In this document: in pieces, positions 11,807 through 22,088 of the stretch
Layout: the number at the start of each line of letters is the position of its first letter
How positions within the stretch are numbered: the first letter of the stretch is position 1
DNA from: Turbatrix aceti
Taxonomy: Eukaryota; Nematoda; Chromadorea; Rhabditida; Panagrolaimidae
Direction of reading: 5' to 3'
Length of the DNA: 64,000 nt
Assembly: GCA_963969345.1 (NCBI GenBank)
Contig: OZ017767.1
Span: forward strand, 4,306,739 to 4,370,738
Notes under the pieces: generated by a model
What the model was told of the DNA's origin: nothing
Seen by the model: the letters and a program-made list of their open reading frames with translations, nothing else
Database searches by the model: none
Translations under genes and position numbers: made by a program

Positions 11807-12819
11807 ATGGCTGCGCGCAAGAGGTGGCGCAAGATCCTCTACGAGAACCAGGGCTATCCTGACAACTACGTTGAGCCCACCGAGTTTCTCAAGGGCCTCA
11901 GGACCAACGGTGGGTTGTTGTCCTCTGTGACGAGCGACAGTGCATGCATGTGTTTTCAGTGAGCGTAGTACGATACACGGTTGGCGAAGCGTTCACAGGT
12001 GCTGCGATTTTGTCATCGCAGATCGCGATTACGGTACTCTACCTCGCGACGTTCCAATTCATCCGCCTCGATGTTCTGAGTCTCGAGCGTCTGCTCTCGC
12101 TGACGGTAGCTTTGCTCGTCTTCTGCCTCGGGTTGTACCTCGGACTGCACTGGCGCGAGGTGAAGCGGCGCGACGTTTTTCTCGACAACGCGCAGTCCAT
12201 CATCACTGCTTCCTGCATTGGATACGGCTTCACACCTGTCATCAGGTTGGTTTCACCCCACCAAAAAAATTTTCTTGACCCCCGGTGTCGCTGCAGGACT
12301 CTGACAGTTACGATCAGCACTGATTCAATCTATACGATGGCCTTCTGCCTCCTGCTCCTGGCCCTCGTCTTCCACGACTACGGCATGGACGGTCCCATCG
12401 TGTCGAGTGCCTTCTCGCTCAACCTCGCCCTCGCAGCCGGCATCTGCCTGGTGTCCCGCGTCGATTCGGATGCCATCGCCTTCTGCCTGCTCGCGAAGGC
12501 ACTCTGCGCGTTCTCGTTTTGGCCGAGTCTCCGCAACGAGATCGCGGCTTTCGCTCCGACGCGTCTCGTTGTCGTCATGACTCCGGTGCTGCTCTGCTCA
12601 TCGACCGCCACCGTTGCAGCCATCTCGGTGCCCACCGCTGTTCTCTACGCCGTCGTGCAGTTCTTCGTCGTCTGCTTCTGTCCCCTGCTGTTGGTTTACC
12701 TGCAGCGGTTCAAAAGGTATGTTGCCTTGGTTTTTTGTTTCGCTCGGAGAAAACTGAAAAGTGCCATTTTCAGCACAATTCACGGTCCTTGGGACGAAGC
12801 AGTTCTCGGCGGCAAATAA
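11807..12819 (+). CDS. pigc: PIG-C, GPI-GlcNAc transferase subunit
   Basis: Exons are 11807-11909, 11960-12245, 12297-12716 and 12774-12819 (284 residues, near the usual 280-300). The protein is a string of hydrophobic spans after a short basic N-terminus (RKRWRKILYENQGYPDNY). It ends with HGPWDEA, the typical PIG-C/GPI2 C-terminus. It is a membrane subunit of the complex that makes GlcNAc-PI, the first step of GPI-anchor synthesis in the endoplasmic reticulum. An acceptor-like TTTTAG lies just upstream of the start. A poly(A) signal follows at 12968, only 73 bp before the next ATG. Confidence 0.92.
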
Positions 12820-12967
12820 AAAAAAAACTTGGTTGACTCACAGATATCACAATTCAGAGCTTTACGTGTACATAAAGTGTCATTCTGGTCTGTTATGGAG
12901 CGAGAATGTTGACAGGTTGACAGATAACCTTTGAAATACCTTGAATTTTTTTTTTTTTTTTTTGACG

Positions 12968-12973
12968 AATAAA
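12968..12973 (+). terminator. Poly(A) signal, PIG-C
   Basis: AATAAA about 150 bp after the PIG-C stop, followed by a U-rich stretch and a TTTTGCAG acceptor about 30 bp before the TIM14 ATG. Confidence 0.5.
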
Positions 12974-13040
12974 AAATGTTCTTTTCTATATTTTATGTTC
13001 AAATTTTGCAGGTTTCATCCGGTGGACTGACTTTTTCGCC

Positions 13041-13420
13041 ATGTCAGGAGGATTCATTCTTGCAGGCCTGGGCCTGGCAGTGGCAGGATTCGCAGGTCGC
13101 TACGTCCTACGAAACCAGCGCCTCATCAAGAAGGGCATCGAAGCCATTCCTGGCGGTGTGGTGAGTGCAAATTGACCGCAACTCAGTTAGTCGAATCAAC
13201 GGGGCGCCACTTTCAGTTTGAAAAATACCACAGAGGAGGCTTCGATCAGAAGATGAGCAAGCGAGAGGCATCCCTCATTCTCGGCGTGTCACCGACAGCC
13301 AAGCCGCAGAAGATCAAGGAGGCACACAAGAGAATCATGATTCTCAACCACCCAGACAGGGGAGGCTCGCCGTACATTGCAGCCAAGATCAACGAAGCCA
13401 AGGACCTCCTCGATCCCTGA
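13041..13420 (+). CDS. dnajc19: TIM14/PAM18 (DNAJC19) J-protein of the mitochondrial import motor
   Basis: Exons are 13041-13160 and 13217-13420 (107 residues; the family is 100-120). The N-terminus has one membrane span ([19 protein letters not shown]). A truncated C-terminal J-domain carries the HPD motif in NHPDRGG. The family stimulates mtHsp70 at the TIM23 import channel in the inner membrane. The short intergenic distance to PIG-C and an acceptor 30 bp before the ATG suggest trans-spliced, operon-type expression (inference). The 3' end converges on ROMO1. Confidence 0.96.
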
Positions 13421-13476
13421 GGCATTTTCTGACGCGTGTAGCACATTATTTTCTCATTGTTTGATTATATTTAGCT

Positions 13477-13482
13477 AATAAA
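13477..13482 (+). terminator. Poly(A) signal, TIM14
   Basis: AATAAA 57 bp after the TIM14 stop, about 40 bp from the oppositely oriented signal of ROMO1. Confidence 0.6.
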
Positions 13483-13520
13483 CTTTGCATAGACACTGAC
13501 TGCGTTAAAGGTCCAAGGGT

Positions 13521-13526
13521 TTTATT
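13521..13526 (-). terminator. Poly(A) signal, ROMO1
   Basis: TTTATT on the plus strand (AATAAA on the minus strand), about 130 bp after the ROMO1 stop. Confidence 0.6.
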
Positions 13527-13654
13527 AGCCATGAAAAATGGGACGGCGTGGCCGTCAGTGGCACAACTATAAGGTCGGATAAAAAAAACAAAAAAAATTC
13601 AACAAAACGAGAAAAAAATGGCTGGCAAAGAAAATAGGAGGGGAAGGAGCGTGT

Positions 13655-14077
13655 TCAGCATCTCAACCCTTGAGCGACGGTCATGAAGACGCCAAACGAA
13701 CCACCGGATTGGGCTGCGACCTTTCCCACTTGAATGATCATCTCGCGACCGCGGAGTCCCATCCTGGAATCGTAAAAACCGTTAATAAAAACTGATTTTG
13801 AATGGAAAATTCTTCGTCCTATTCAAATTTAGCGTTCTCACACAAAAATTGAAATATTTTGTTACAAAAAAGGTCAAAACTGCGCCGCAGAGCTCCAGGT
13901 TTTCAGAAAAACAAAAAGAAAAAAAGCTCACCTCCATGCGCCGAAGCCACCGAGCAGTACTCCCGTGGCACCGCCGATCATTGCACCCATCATGAAGCCC
14001 ATCTTGAGTTTCTGGAAGCAGGTTGGGCCTTGCTGGCCACCGCCGCCGACGACTTGGTATCCCGAGGGCACCGGCAT
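13655..14077 (-). CDS. romo1: ROMO1, mitochondrial inner-membrane protein
   Basis: Two small minus-strand exons, 14077-13932 and 13763-13655, join in phase 2 to give 84 residues; each is too short to stand out as an open frame. The protein has CFQKLKMGFMMGAMIGGATG, a Gly-rich span, then RMGLRGREM, QSGGSFGVFM and a terminal GLRC, the ROMO1/Mgr2 pattern (usual length about 79). It has two hydrophobic hairpin segments and acts in the inner membrane at the TIM23 translocase and in reactive-oxygen control. It is convergent with TIM14, itself a TIM23-motor component, a notable functional pairing. Confidence 0.93.
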
Positions 14078-15006
14078 TGCTCAGAAGTGTCCTAAAAATG
14101 GGAAAAAATCAGTATGCACACTGACAAAAAAACCAGATCAATCAATCAATATCGCACGAAGAGACACACACGCATGCAAAAAGAGCCGAACGCTGGGTTA
14201 GCTGGATGGGTGCTCATTGACCGGGGAAGCAGGTACAATGCGCACCACCTTGATGGCGTCATTGCAAATCATTCCATTTTTTCACGGGTAGAAGAAAAAC
14301 TCGCAAAAAGCAGGCACACGCACGCGTGTTCCTCCGGAAAGCCGGAGAATGCAGCGAAGAAACGAACAAAGACAGCGAGAGTGTAGAGACGACGTGCATC
14401 GTGTGTAGGAGAGTCTCTTCGCCACAACTTGCGTCATCGCCATGGGCAAGGCAAAGTCTTCTCTCTTGTTGTCGCCCCTCCTCTGCATGCAGCAGCAACA
14501 CACTACATAGTTTCGAGACCGCGATAACTCTCTCAACCAGCCAACAACTAAACTCCCACACGGAAGCGTCGTTAAAAATGTGCAGCATCTCGAGGTCGCC
14601 AAATAAAAAAGGAGCCGCCAACCTATCCTTATCGCAGACGTTGGAGATAGCCTAAAAAGTTACCTGAAAGTAAAAGTGGCGCCGGCTACCTCCTCCCGGT
14701 CGCCCTGGTTACTCCAGGCCTCCGTTGGCTGCCGCCTCGGCAGTGTGCGTGCAATATCTATCCTTTTTTGGTGAAAGTGCCGCAAATCCGGGTCTTCAGC
14801 GTGCTTTCGCGTTTATCTCGTAGCCTCGTACGCTAATTTTTATCTTATTCCTCTGGCCTGGCTTTGTATTATCACATTCTTGTCTTGTTGTACCTTGCAG
14901 CAGCGTTTGTCCGTCTAACGCGGAGTCGTGTTCGCTGTTTGTAGGCTACGTGTGATTGATTTTGTTTGCAGGCTTTTTTCCCCGGATCTCTTTCGTCCAA
15001 TAAGCC
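14078..15006. other. Divergent intergenic region, ROMO1 / succinyl-CoA ligase
   Basis: About 930 bp with no supported coding exon. It lies between the start of ROMO1 (minus) and that of the succinyl-CoA ligase gene (plus), both mitochondrial, so it may hold a bidirectional promoter or separate promoters and 5' UTR exons. Confidence 0.45.
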
Positions 15007-16728
15007 ATGCTGAACCGCTACGCATCTTCGGTGCTTACGACCTGTTCTCGGGTGAGTTTTGTATGCCTTCCGGATGACCCCGGTGGCCTTGGCACGTTTT
15101 TGTTTGCCTTTGATTGGGCGGTTCGATGACGCGTGTTTGCTTTAGGTTGTCCGCCAACAGGCGAGAACGCTCATGCTTCAAGAGCACCATGGCATGACGC
15201 TTCTTGATGCCGCTCAGGTCCGCATTCCTGCCCATGGTCTTGCCCGAACCGCCGACGAGGCTTACGAGACAGCCAAGAAAATTGGTAGGTGGATGACGCA
15301 CTTTTTTTAGAAAATGTTTTTTTTCGTATTTATTTGTCGGCTTGGTGTCAAGTGATCGTGTTTTTATCACGCGTTGACACACATTCTTCTTTTTTTTACA
15401 AATTAGTTCAAACATCAGTCATCAACGTAGTTTGTGTTTGTAGGCGGAAAAGACTACGTCGTGAAGGCTCAGGTCCTGGCTGGTGGTCGTGGCAAGGGAC
15501 GCTTCGATTCCGGCCTTGAAGGTGGCGTCCACATGGTTTTCACGTGAGTTGTCCTTGTTTTTTTTCAAAAAAAGCATGCTGTCATGATCGAACTCGGTTT
15601 AGGCCCGAAGAAGCCCGTGAAAAGGCCCGCAAGATGATCGGCTACAACCTGATCACGAAGCAGACTGGCGAGCGTGGTCGGCGTTGCGAAGGTGTCATTG
15701 TGTGTCGGCGTCTGTTCACCCGCCGTGAATACTACTTCAGTATCACCCTCGACCGCGTCACTAATGTAAGCTGCTTTTCCATTTTTTTTGCTGTTTTCAT
15801 ACTCATGAACGTTTTTGCAGGGCCCGATCCTGATTGGTTCTTCGCGCGGTGGTGTCAATATCGAGGAAGTCGCTGCGACCGATCCCAACGCGATCATCAA
15901 GGTGCCGATCGATGTTGAAAAAGGCCTTACCCCCGAAATTGCCGAGGATGTCGTGACACGCATGGGCTTCTCCACCGACTCGCACGACGAGGCTCGTGAG
16001 ATCCTGCAGAAGCTGTACAACCTCTTCGTCAAGACCGACGCCACCCTCCTCGAGATCAACCCCCTCGCCGAGGACGTCGAAGGCCACGTCTACTGCATGG
16101 ACTGCAAGTTGCTTCTCGACACGAACGCTGAATTCCGGCAGCAGGAGCTCTTCAAGCTGAAGGACGTCCACCAGGAAGATGCCCTCGAGGTCCGCGCCGC
16201 CAAGGCCAATCTCAACTACATCCGCCTCGACGGCAATATTGGATGCCTCGTCAACGGCGCCGGACTTGCCATGGCGACGATGGATATCATCAAGTTGCAC
16301 GGCGGCGAGCCAGCCAACTTCCTCGACGTCGGAGGCGGAGCTACGGTTGAACAGGTGACGGAGGCCTTCCGCATCATCACCGCCGACAAGGAAAAGGTTC
16401 ACGCCATCCTCGTCAACATCTTCGGTGGCATCATGCGGTGTGACGTCATCGCCAAGGGCATCATCAACGCTGCCAACGAACTCGAGCTCAAGATTCCGAT
16501 TGTTGTCCGACTTCAGGGTGAGTTGGAATCTTTATGTTATCTGTTACGGTATTTTTTGTTGCAGGAACCCGCGTTGACGACGCCAAAGCCTTGATTGCGA
16601 ACTCAGGCATGCGTATCCTCGCGTGCGACAGCCTCGACGAAGCCGCCAAGATGTCGGTCAAGCTCTCCAACATTGTCCAGCTGGCCAAGGACGCCGCTGT
16701 CGATGTCAAGTTTGAACTCTCGATCTAG
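15007..16728 (+). CDS. sucla2: Succinyl-CoA ligase, ADP-forming, beta subunit
   Basis: Exons are 15007-15051, 15146-15284, 15444-15543, 15603-15765, 15821-16517 and 16565-16728; phases all agree (435 residues). A short mitochondrial leader ([15 protein letters not shown]) precedes an ATP-grasp domain with [10 protein letters not shown], followed by [10 protein letters not shown] and the ligase domain with [11 protein letters not shown] and [21 protein letters not shown] and a C-terminus VDVKFELSI match the ATP-specific (SUCLA2) rather than the GTP-specific (SUCLG2) form. It works with an alpha subunit (not in the window) in the matrix, making ATP from succinyl-CoA in the citric acid cycle. 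Introns are 47-160 bp. Confidence 0.95.
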
Positions 16729-17340
16729 ACGAGTTCGGGCACACGCAGCAGCATGCGCCGTCGTCGTCGCGAATTGATTACGATGCACCGCACCACCGAC
16801 AACCCCAGACTCGATACTCTTCTCTTCTGATCCCTTTTTTCTCTTGGTAACCATCCTCACGCATTGCACCAATCATGTTGAGACCGTGACATCTTTCCTA
16901 GTAGCATACGTAGTGTGGGTGTAATATTTATGTAGACCCCAGCGTCGTTTGGACGTTGTGGGCATGAGCACGGATAAATGCGTGTCATCCTAAGGAAGCG
17001 GCTGATGAATGAGCGCACTCGGTTTACGGTTTCCGAAGCTTGGCTTTCTGATCGAAGGTTCGACCGTTGACCCGGGGCGGGCAGGTGAAAGGTGAAAATA
17101 GAGATTGGACGGTGCAACAGGTACCGGTCCTGGTAGGCGACGTGTTACTGGTGTGCGATAAGCGTCGAGAAGGATACACGTGGCGGATGTTTCTTTGGTG
17201 ACATCTGCCAGTTAAACGACCGGAGTTTGTACTTTCGATGGATTTTTTGCCTGTCTGGCGAGTTTAATCGATCACTTTTTCTACCCGAAGACGCTGGTTG
17301 CAGGCACGCAGACGGACGACCCTCCTTCCTTTTTCCAGCC
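16729..17340. other. 3' UTR/intergenic spacer
   Basis: About 610 bp after the succinyl-CoA ligase stop, with no supported gene. It probably contains 3' UTR and 5' flank of the possible short gene at 17341. Confidence 0.4.
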
Positions 17341-17502
17341 ATGCTTGCTGCTCTGACGCGTCGCACTGCCTCTCCGTCGTCTTCCCCAGTCGCGATTCTT
17401 GCAGTCTGCTTTTCCGGTAAGTACAGATGTCGTCATGCCTACGGACCACACCTTTTGCAGCAGCCGATGTCTCACGCCATCTTATCAGTTGCACTGGATG
17501 AT
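17341..17502 (+). CDS. Possible short mitochondrially targeted peptide gene
   Basis: An ATG directly follows a TTTTTTCCAG acceptor and opens a leader-like frame MLAALTRRTASPSSSPVAIL, with Arg/Ser and no acidic residues. A canonical GTAAGT donor after 17416 and a TTTTGCAG acceptor ending at 17460 would define a 44-bp intron. Splicing gives a 38-residue peptide ending ...HLISCTG. Without splicing the same frame runs on to 17553 (71 residues). I recognise no family. It could also be a non-coding 5' exon or chance. The splice sites and the presequence-like composition are the only support. Confidence 0.3.
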
Positions 17503-17553
17503 GCCGAAAATTTCGAATTCATGAAAAAATTTATAGCTTGGTCATTCCTTTGA

Positions 17554-18076
17554 GCGGGTTCTTCCTTTGGCTTTGAAGTTGACCGCCGCCGCCGTGTCAC
17601 CTGGCGCACTCCCACAAAGTATAAAAACATGACATGTTTGACAAGTGTATTGCGTAGGTTAGAGCGCTATCTCACGAACGCCTGGCTCGTCTTCCCGCTC
17701 CATTGCCGACTTCACCGTGACTTTCTGTTTTTCACGTACGTATTTATGTATGCCCTTCACGTTTTTTTTCTTGTTTGTTGCATCATGTCCAGAGCTTGGC
17801 AAACAAATTTTTGGTCAGTTCTCCATGGGAATTCCCTTTATAGACTCCCCACATTAATCTCGAATCGGTCAAATCCATGAAAACATATTTTACGGATGTG
17901 GAATTATTTTTATCTTCTCGGTGACTCTCGCTCTCGGCCCCTGCTCTTGGCATTGCGCGACTAGTGCCAGTTAACTTGCGCGCAATTGTCAGCGTTTTTT
18001 TGATATCATTTTGCATCAGTCTTGCACTTTTACGTTCGCGTTGTCTGATCTGCCACGTTTTACAGGCACGAGAAGC
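17554..18076. other. Spacer before leucyl aminopeptidase
   Basis: No supported coding exon. It ends with a CGTTTTACAG acceptor 11 bp before the aminopeptidase ATG, so part is probably a 5' UTR intron or outron. Confidence 0.4.
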
Positions 18077-19663
18077 ATGGCGACGCTGAAAGTGACGGCC
18101 GGCATCCAGCCGAAGCACAACGCGCTGCCGGTGTCCCACGTGGTGCTCGTCGGCACCAAGGGTCACCTCGCGTCGCTGCCGTTTTCGCCAAATCTCGCGC
18201 AGAAGCTGACTGGTGTCGGCGAAGGCGTGTTCAACACGGCCAAGGCTTTGACGGCGTCGTCGAGCAATGTACCGCTCTTCCTCAACGTCGGCCGCGTCAT
18301 CGCTCTCCCGAACGACGCTTCTCGCCACAACTCGCCGTCGAACGCTGACATTCTCTTCCGTGAACTCAAGTCCCTTCCCTCGTTGGAAGGCATCACGTCG
18401 GCGTCTGTCGTGCTCTTCTCCCCATACGATCACGTGCTGGCCCATGTTGCTGCGGTGGCCCGTGCCTTCCCGCTGTACTCTCGCAAAACGGGCAACAAGG
18501 CGGCTCTCGAGGAGGTTTCTGTTGAAATCGTCGTCACGGACCAGAAGCCGCTGGCCGAGTCTGATATCGCTTTGCTCCAGGCCGTTGCCGACAACGTGCG
18601 CAACACGGCCCGTCTCGTCGACACCCCTGCCAACGACCTCCACACCGATGCTCTCACCGCTGAGGCCCTCGCTGTCGCTGATGGGCTTGGCGCAAACATT
18701 GAGAAAGTTGTCATCAGGGTAGGAGGCTTTTTGAATGGCATTTGGAAAAGTTTAGCTTTCAGGGCGAAGACCTGAAGAAACAAGGCTTCGGTGGCATCTA
18801 CCACGTCGGAAAGGCGGCAGTTCACCCGCCCGCTCTCGTTCACCTGGCCTATAAGCCGGATGGCGCGTCTTCGACCTACGCCCTCGTCGGCAAAGGCATC
18901 GTCTACGACACCGGCGGGATGCAGATCAAGACCAAGACTGGCATGCCCGGCATGAAGATGGACATGGCAGGCTCTGCTGCGCTGCTCGGTGCGTTCGCGG
19001 CACTCGTCAAGGCGGGCTTCAAGGAGAACCTCCACCTGGTCATGTGTCTCGCCGAGAACAACATCTCGCCCGTCGCGAACAAGCCCGACGACATCATCAC
19101 CATGCTCTCCGGCAAGACGGTCGAGATCAACAATACCGATGCCGAGGGCCGTCTCGTGCTTGCAGACGGCGTCCATTACGCCAAAAACAGACTCAACGTG
19201 GGTTTTTCTGGTGCTGTCCTGCTGTTTTGATGACCGTGGCACCTTTCAGGCGAGTGTCATCATCGATATGGCCACGCTGACTGGCGCGCAGTCGTACGCG
19301 ACCGGCCAACTTCACGCCGGTCTGCTGACAAACTCGGAGGAGTGGGAGACGAAGGCGGTCGCGGCCGGCAGAGCCTCAGGCGACCTCGTGCATCCCTTCG
19401 TCTACGCCCCCGACCTCCACTTTGGCGATCTGAAGTCTGCACTCGCGGACATGAAGAACACCAACCTCGGCAAGATGGTCGGTCCCCCCAGCTCGGTGGC
19501 CGGGCTCTTCATCGCCTCGCACATCGACTTCGCCGCCGACGTTGCCTGGCTCCACGTCGACATCGCTTCCCCTGCTTTCCAGGGCGAACGCGCAACGGCA
19601 TACGGCGTGTCGCTCGTGACGAAGCTCCTCGGCGACCATACGACCACTGCCATCCTCCAATAG
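18077..19663 (+). CDS. lap-1: Leucyl aminopeptidase (M17 family)
   Basis: Exons are 18077-18718, 18763-19197 and 19250-19663, for 496 residues. The N-terminal domain is followed by the M17 catalytic domain with YDTGGMQIKTKTGM, a catalytic Lys and metal ligands, then NNTDAEGRL (about residue 338), the family signature, and later DMKNTNLGKM. These are the two-zinc ligands and the Arg needed for activity, so the enzyme should be active, releasing N-terminal residues in the cytosol. It is of the NPEPL1-like type that resembles nematode LAP-1. The ATG follows an acceptor by 11 bp, consistent with spliced-leader addition. A poly(A) signal follows at 19730. Confidence 0.95.
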
Positions 19664-19729
19664 GCCCTTTCGTCCTCTCTTGTGACCATTCTTGTTCAAT
19701 GCATAAACTCTCCAGATTTGATTTGGGTA

Positions 19730-19735
19730 AATAAA
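19730..19735 (+). terminator. Poly(A) signal, leucyl aminopeptidase
   Basis: AATAAA 67 bp after the stop codon. Confidence 0.6.
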
Positions 19736-22088
19736 CTCCACTTTTGTCATTGTAGTTTGAGTAGTGAATTGCCGTCATCAAACCTGAGCATCACGTGGAG
19801 CGGGTAGGTGTTGTTTTCCAAAGAGCAAGGTACACCCGTCCGTCAACGTTCTTTTGAAGGGCAAATCGAGACCGTCGACACAGAATGTGTAGCTGGGATT
19901 CCAGTCTGGACGCCCGAGAAATGTTACCCTACCCCACCCCAACTTGCCCTATCGCGACCCTACCCGAGTTCTTTGATCGGTGGGCGACGGAACTTTCTCG
20001 AGAAGCTGAATCACGGGCAGGTAACCTCTCAAAAGCGGCGGTGTCCTCGCGCTCGTGTATTCAGTTTTGCCCGCTCTTACGTTTTCACGTAAAACACGGG
20101 GCGAAGGGCGAGCGAGCGACGCGGAGACGACCTCTCCCTGCCCACGAACCCCTCTCTACGCTTACAAAGTTTGTTAGTTTTTTGAAAGCGTGCAGCAGTT
20201 TAGCTCCTACCGGCTGGCTGTACCGATGTACTTACGCTTCTCCGAGGGAAACAAAGACCCTTCGAACGCCAGTCAGGAGGTTGCTTGGGGTGCTCGGCAC
20301 TCGGAGTTGTTGTATCAAATGGCCCATGTTTCGCTGATTATTCGAACACGTTTTCTCCTTTTTCTGAGCAGTTCATAGGTTTGCTTCTGCATTGTTTGCC
20401 CCTAATTGGCTTGCATTAAATAAGTTTGCCTTATTTGTCATCTTGTGTCCCAGAGAATACGATGATTACTGTGGAAGGAATGCTGTCTGCTTTGATTCTG
20501 AATACTTTTTTTTGCGTTTACAAATTTTTGACCTGCATTTTCACCCTTCGCTTTCAAAACCAAAGCTCTTACTCATCCCCTCAACCCGTACTCGCGTCGA
20601 AGTCCCGGACATGCCAGCAGGACCCTCAACCATCGATTGATAAGCAAGCATCCACTCAGGTCGAAGGTTCCGGAAAACTTTACTCTAGCCCAGGCAGACT
20701 ACGAACGTTCAACAAACTTGGGGTTTGGATGGAGTATATTTCGTAGTCACAAACCACGAAATGATGTGAGCCTGCCTGTGTTGTTGTTGTCTACGCCCCG
20801 CGCACCTGGGCACCTGGGCAGGTATATATTGTGGACCACTCGAGAGTCTTTAGATGTTCAAGAATTCTTTCTTTTTACTTTTATTATGATGTCTGTCTCC
20901 CCTGTTGTTGTCTGTTGAAAACCTCTGCCTAGCCTGGCCGGCCTTTGTCTCGGAGAAGCCGCCCCGGAACCCATGCGCGAGGGCTGCCTGCACGTATCAC
21001 GTATAGAATACGACCGCGGTCTGCGTGTTTCGCGTGCTTTTATCACACCTGAAAAGCACAAATCACGAAATTCACGTAATTGGTGCGGAAACCACCCCAC
21101 GGCGGCATCATCCAGTGACGCACGATGAGCGGGCAAACTTGTTTGTTGCAAAGGTGCGCGACTTGCCGCGGGAGGGGTGTAGCTGCCATCGGAGCCCTCC
21201 GACGAGACACGGAACAATGGGCATCTCACTCAGACGACCACCGAGTGGGGAAAACAAGAAGTTCTTCGCTCAGGAACGTGAGTCAACGTCGGGGACAAAA
21301 GCGAGAACTCGCGCGGCGACATGACCCTCTCATCTTTCCTCACGTGACTGCGGTCTTCGTGAACAAAAAACATGCTTGTCTGCCCACCTTCTTGTGATTC
21401 ACCCAAGTTGTTTTGTACTACCTACCACAATTCGGCGAACAAACAACACACCCAGGAGTGTTTTTATCAAAGTTGTCATCATTGTCAACTCTTCCTCCCA
21501 CCTCGGCCTTCGTGACCGACCGCACTGATGACTGACTGACCGTCGTGCTGCACAGGAAAAAGGAAAAAATCAAGAATAATCTCAAAATTGTTGACCTTGC
21601 GGCTTGGGTTTTGCAGCGCAACACAATTTAAGATGTGTTCTAGAAAAATATGTATCGAACAAAGCAGTTTCCACCCCACCCGACGCGCCCTGTTCAAGTC
21701 GGATGCTGCGCACCTTGTAAACCTCCGCCTCCGCCAGCCGCCGTCTTCTACGCCAACCTGTTGCTGAGTTGAACAAAAAACAAAAGTGCCTAGGGCTGGA
21801 GGCAGCCTCGCCGCCTCTAGGGGTCATTCGCGTCTTTCTGGCGACGAAAGCGATTGTTAACCCGTTTTCCTTTTATTTCGGAGGCCGAAGCCCCTGCTTC
21901 TAGCAAGCTGACGCCCAGATCAACTCGTCCGGTTCCCGGGGGCAACCGGAACGACATTCGCCGCTCGCACCGCGCAAATTCACTGCAGCCATTCGGGATC
22001 AGGGTCGACGTTGGAAACCGCGCGGGAATTAGAGCGGACGTAGCAGGTTGTTGGAAACTAAGCCAGAGCTGGGGTGTAGTTCTTTAGG
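19736..22088. other. Gene-poor spacer
   Basis: About 2.35 kb in which I see no exon with a convincing protein. Open frames on both strands are short, of low complexity and not joined by good splice sites. A TATATA motif near 20823 is isolated. It probably contains regulatory DNA of the hydrolase gene. Confidence 0.4.
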
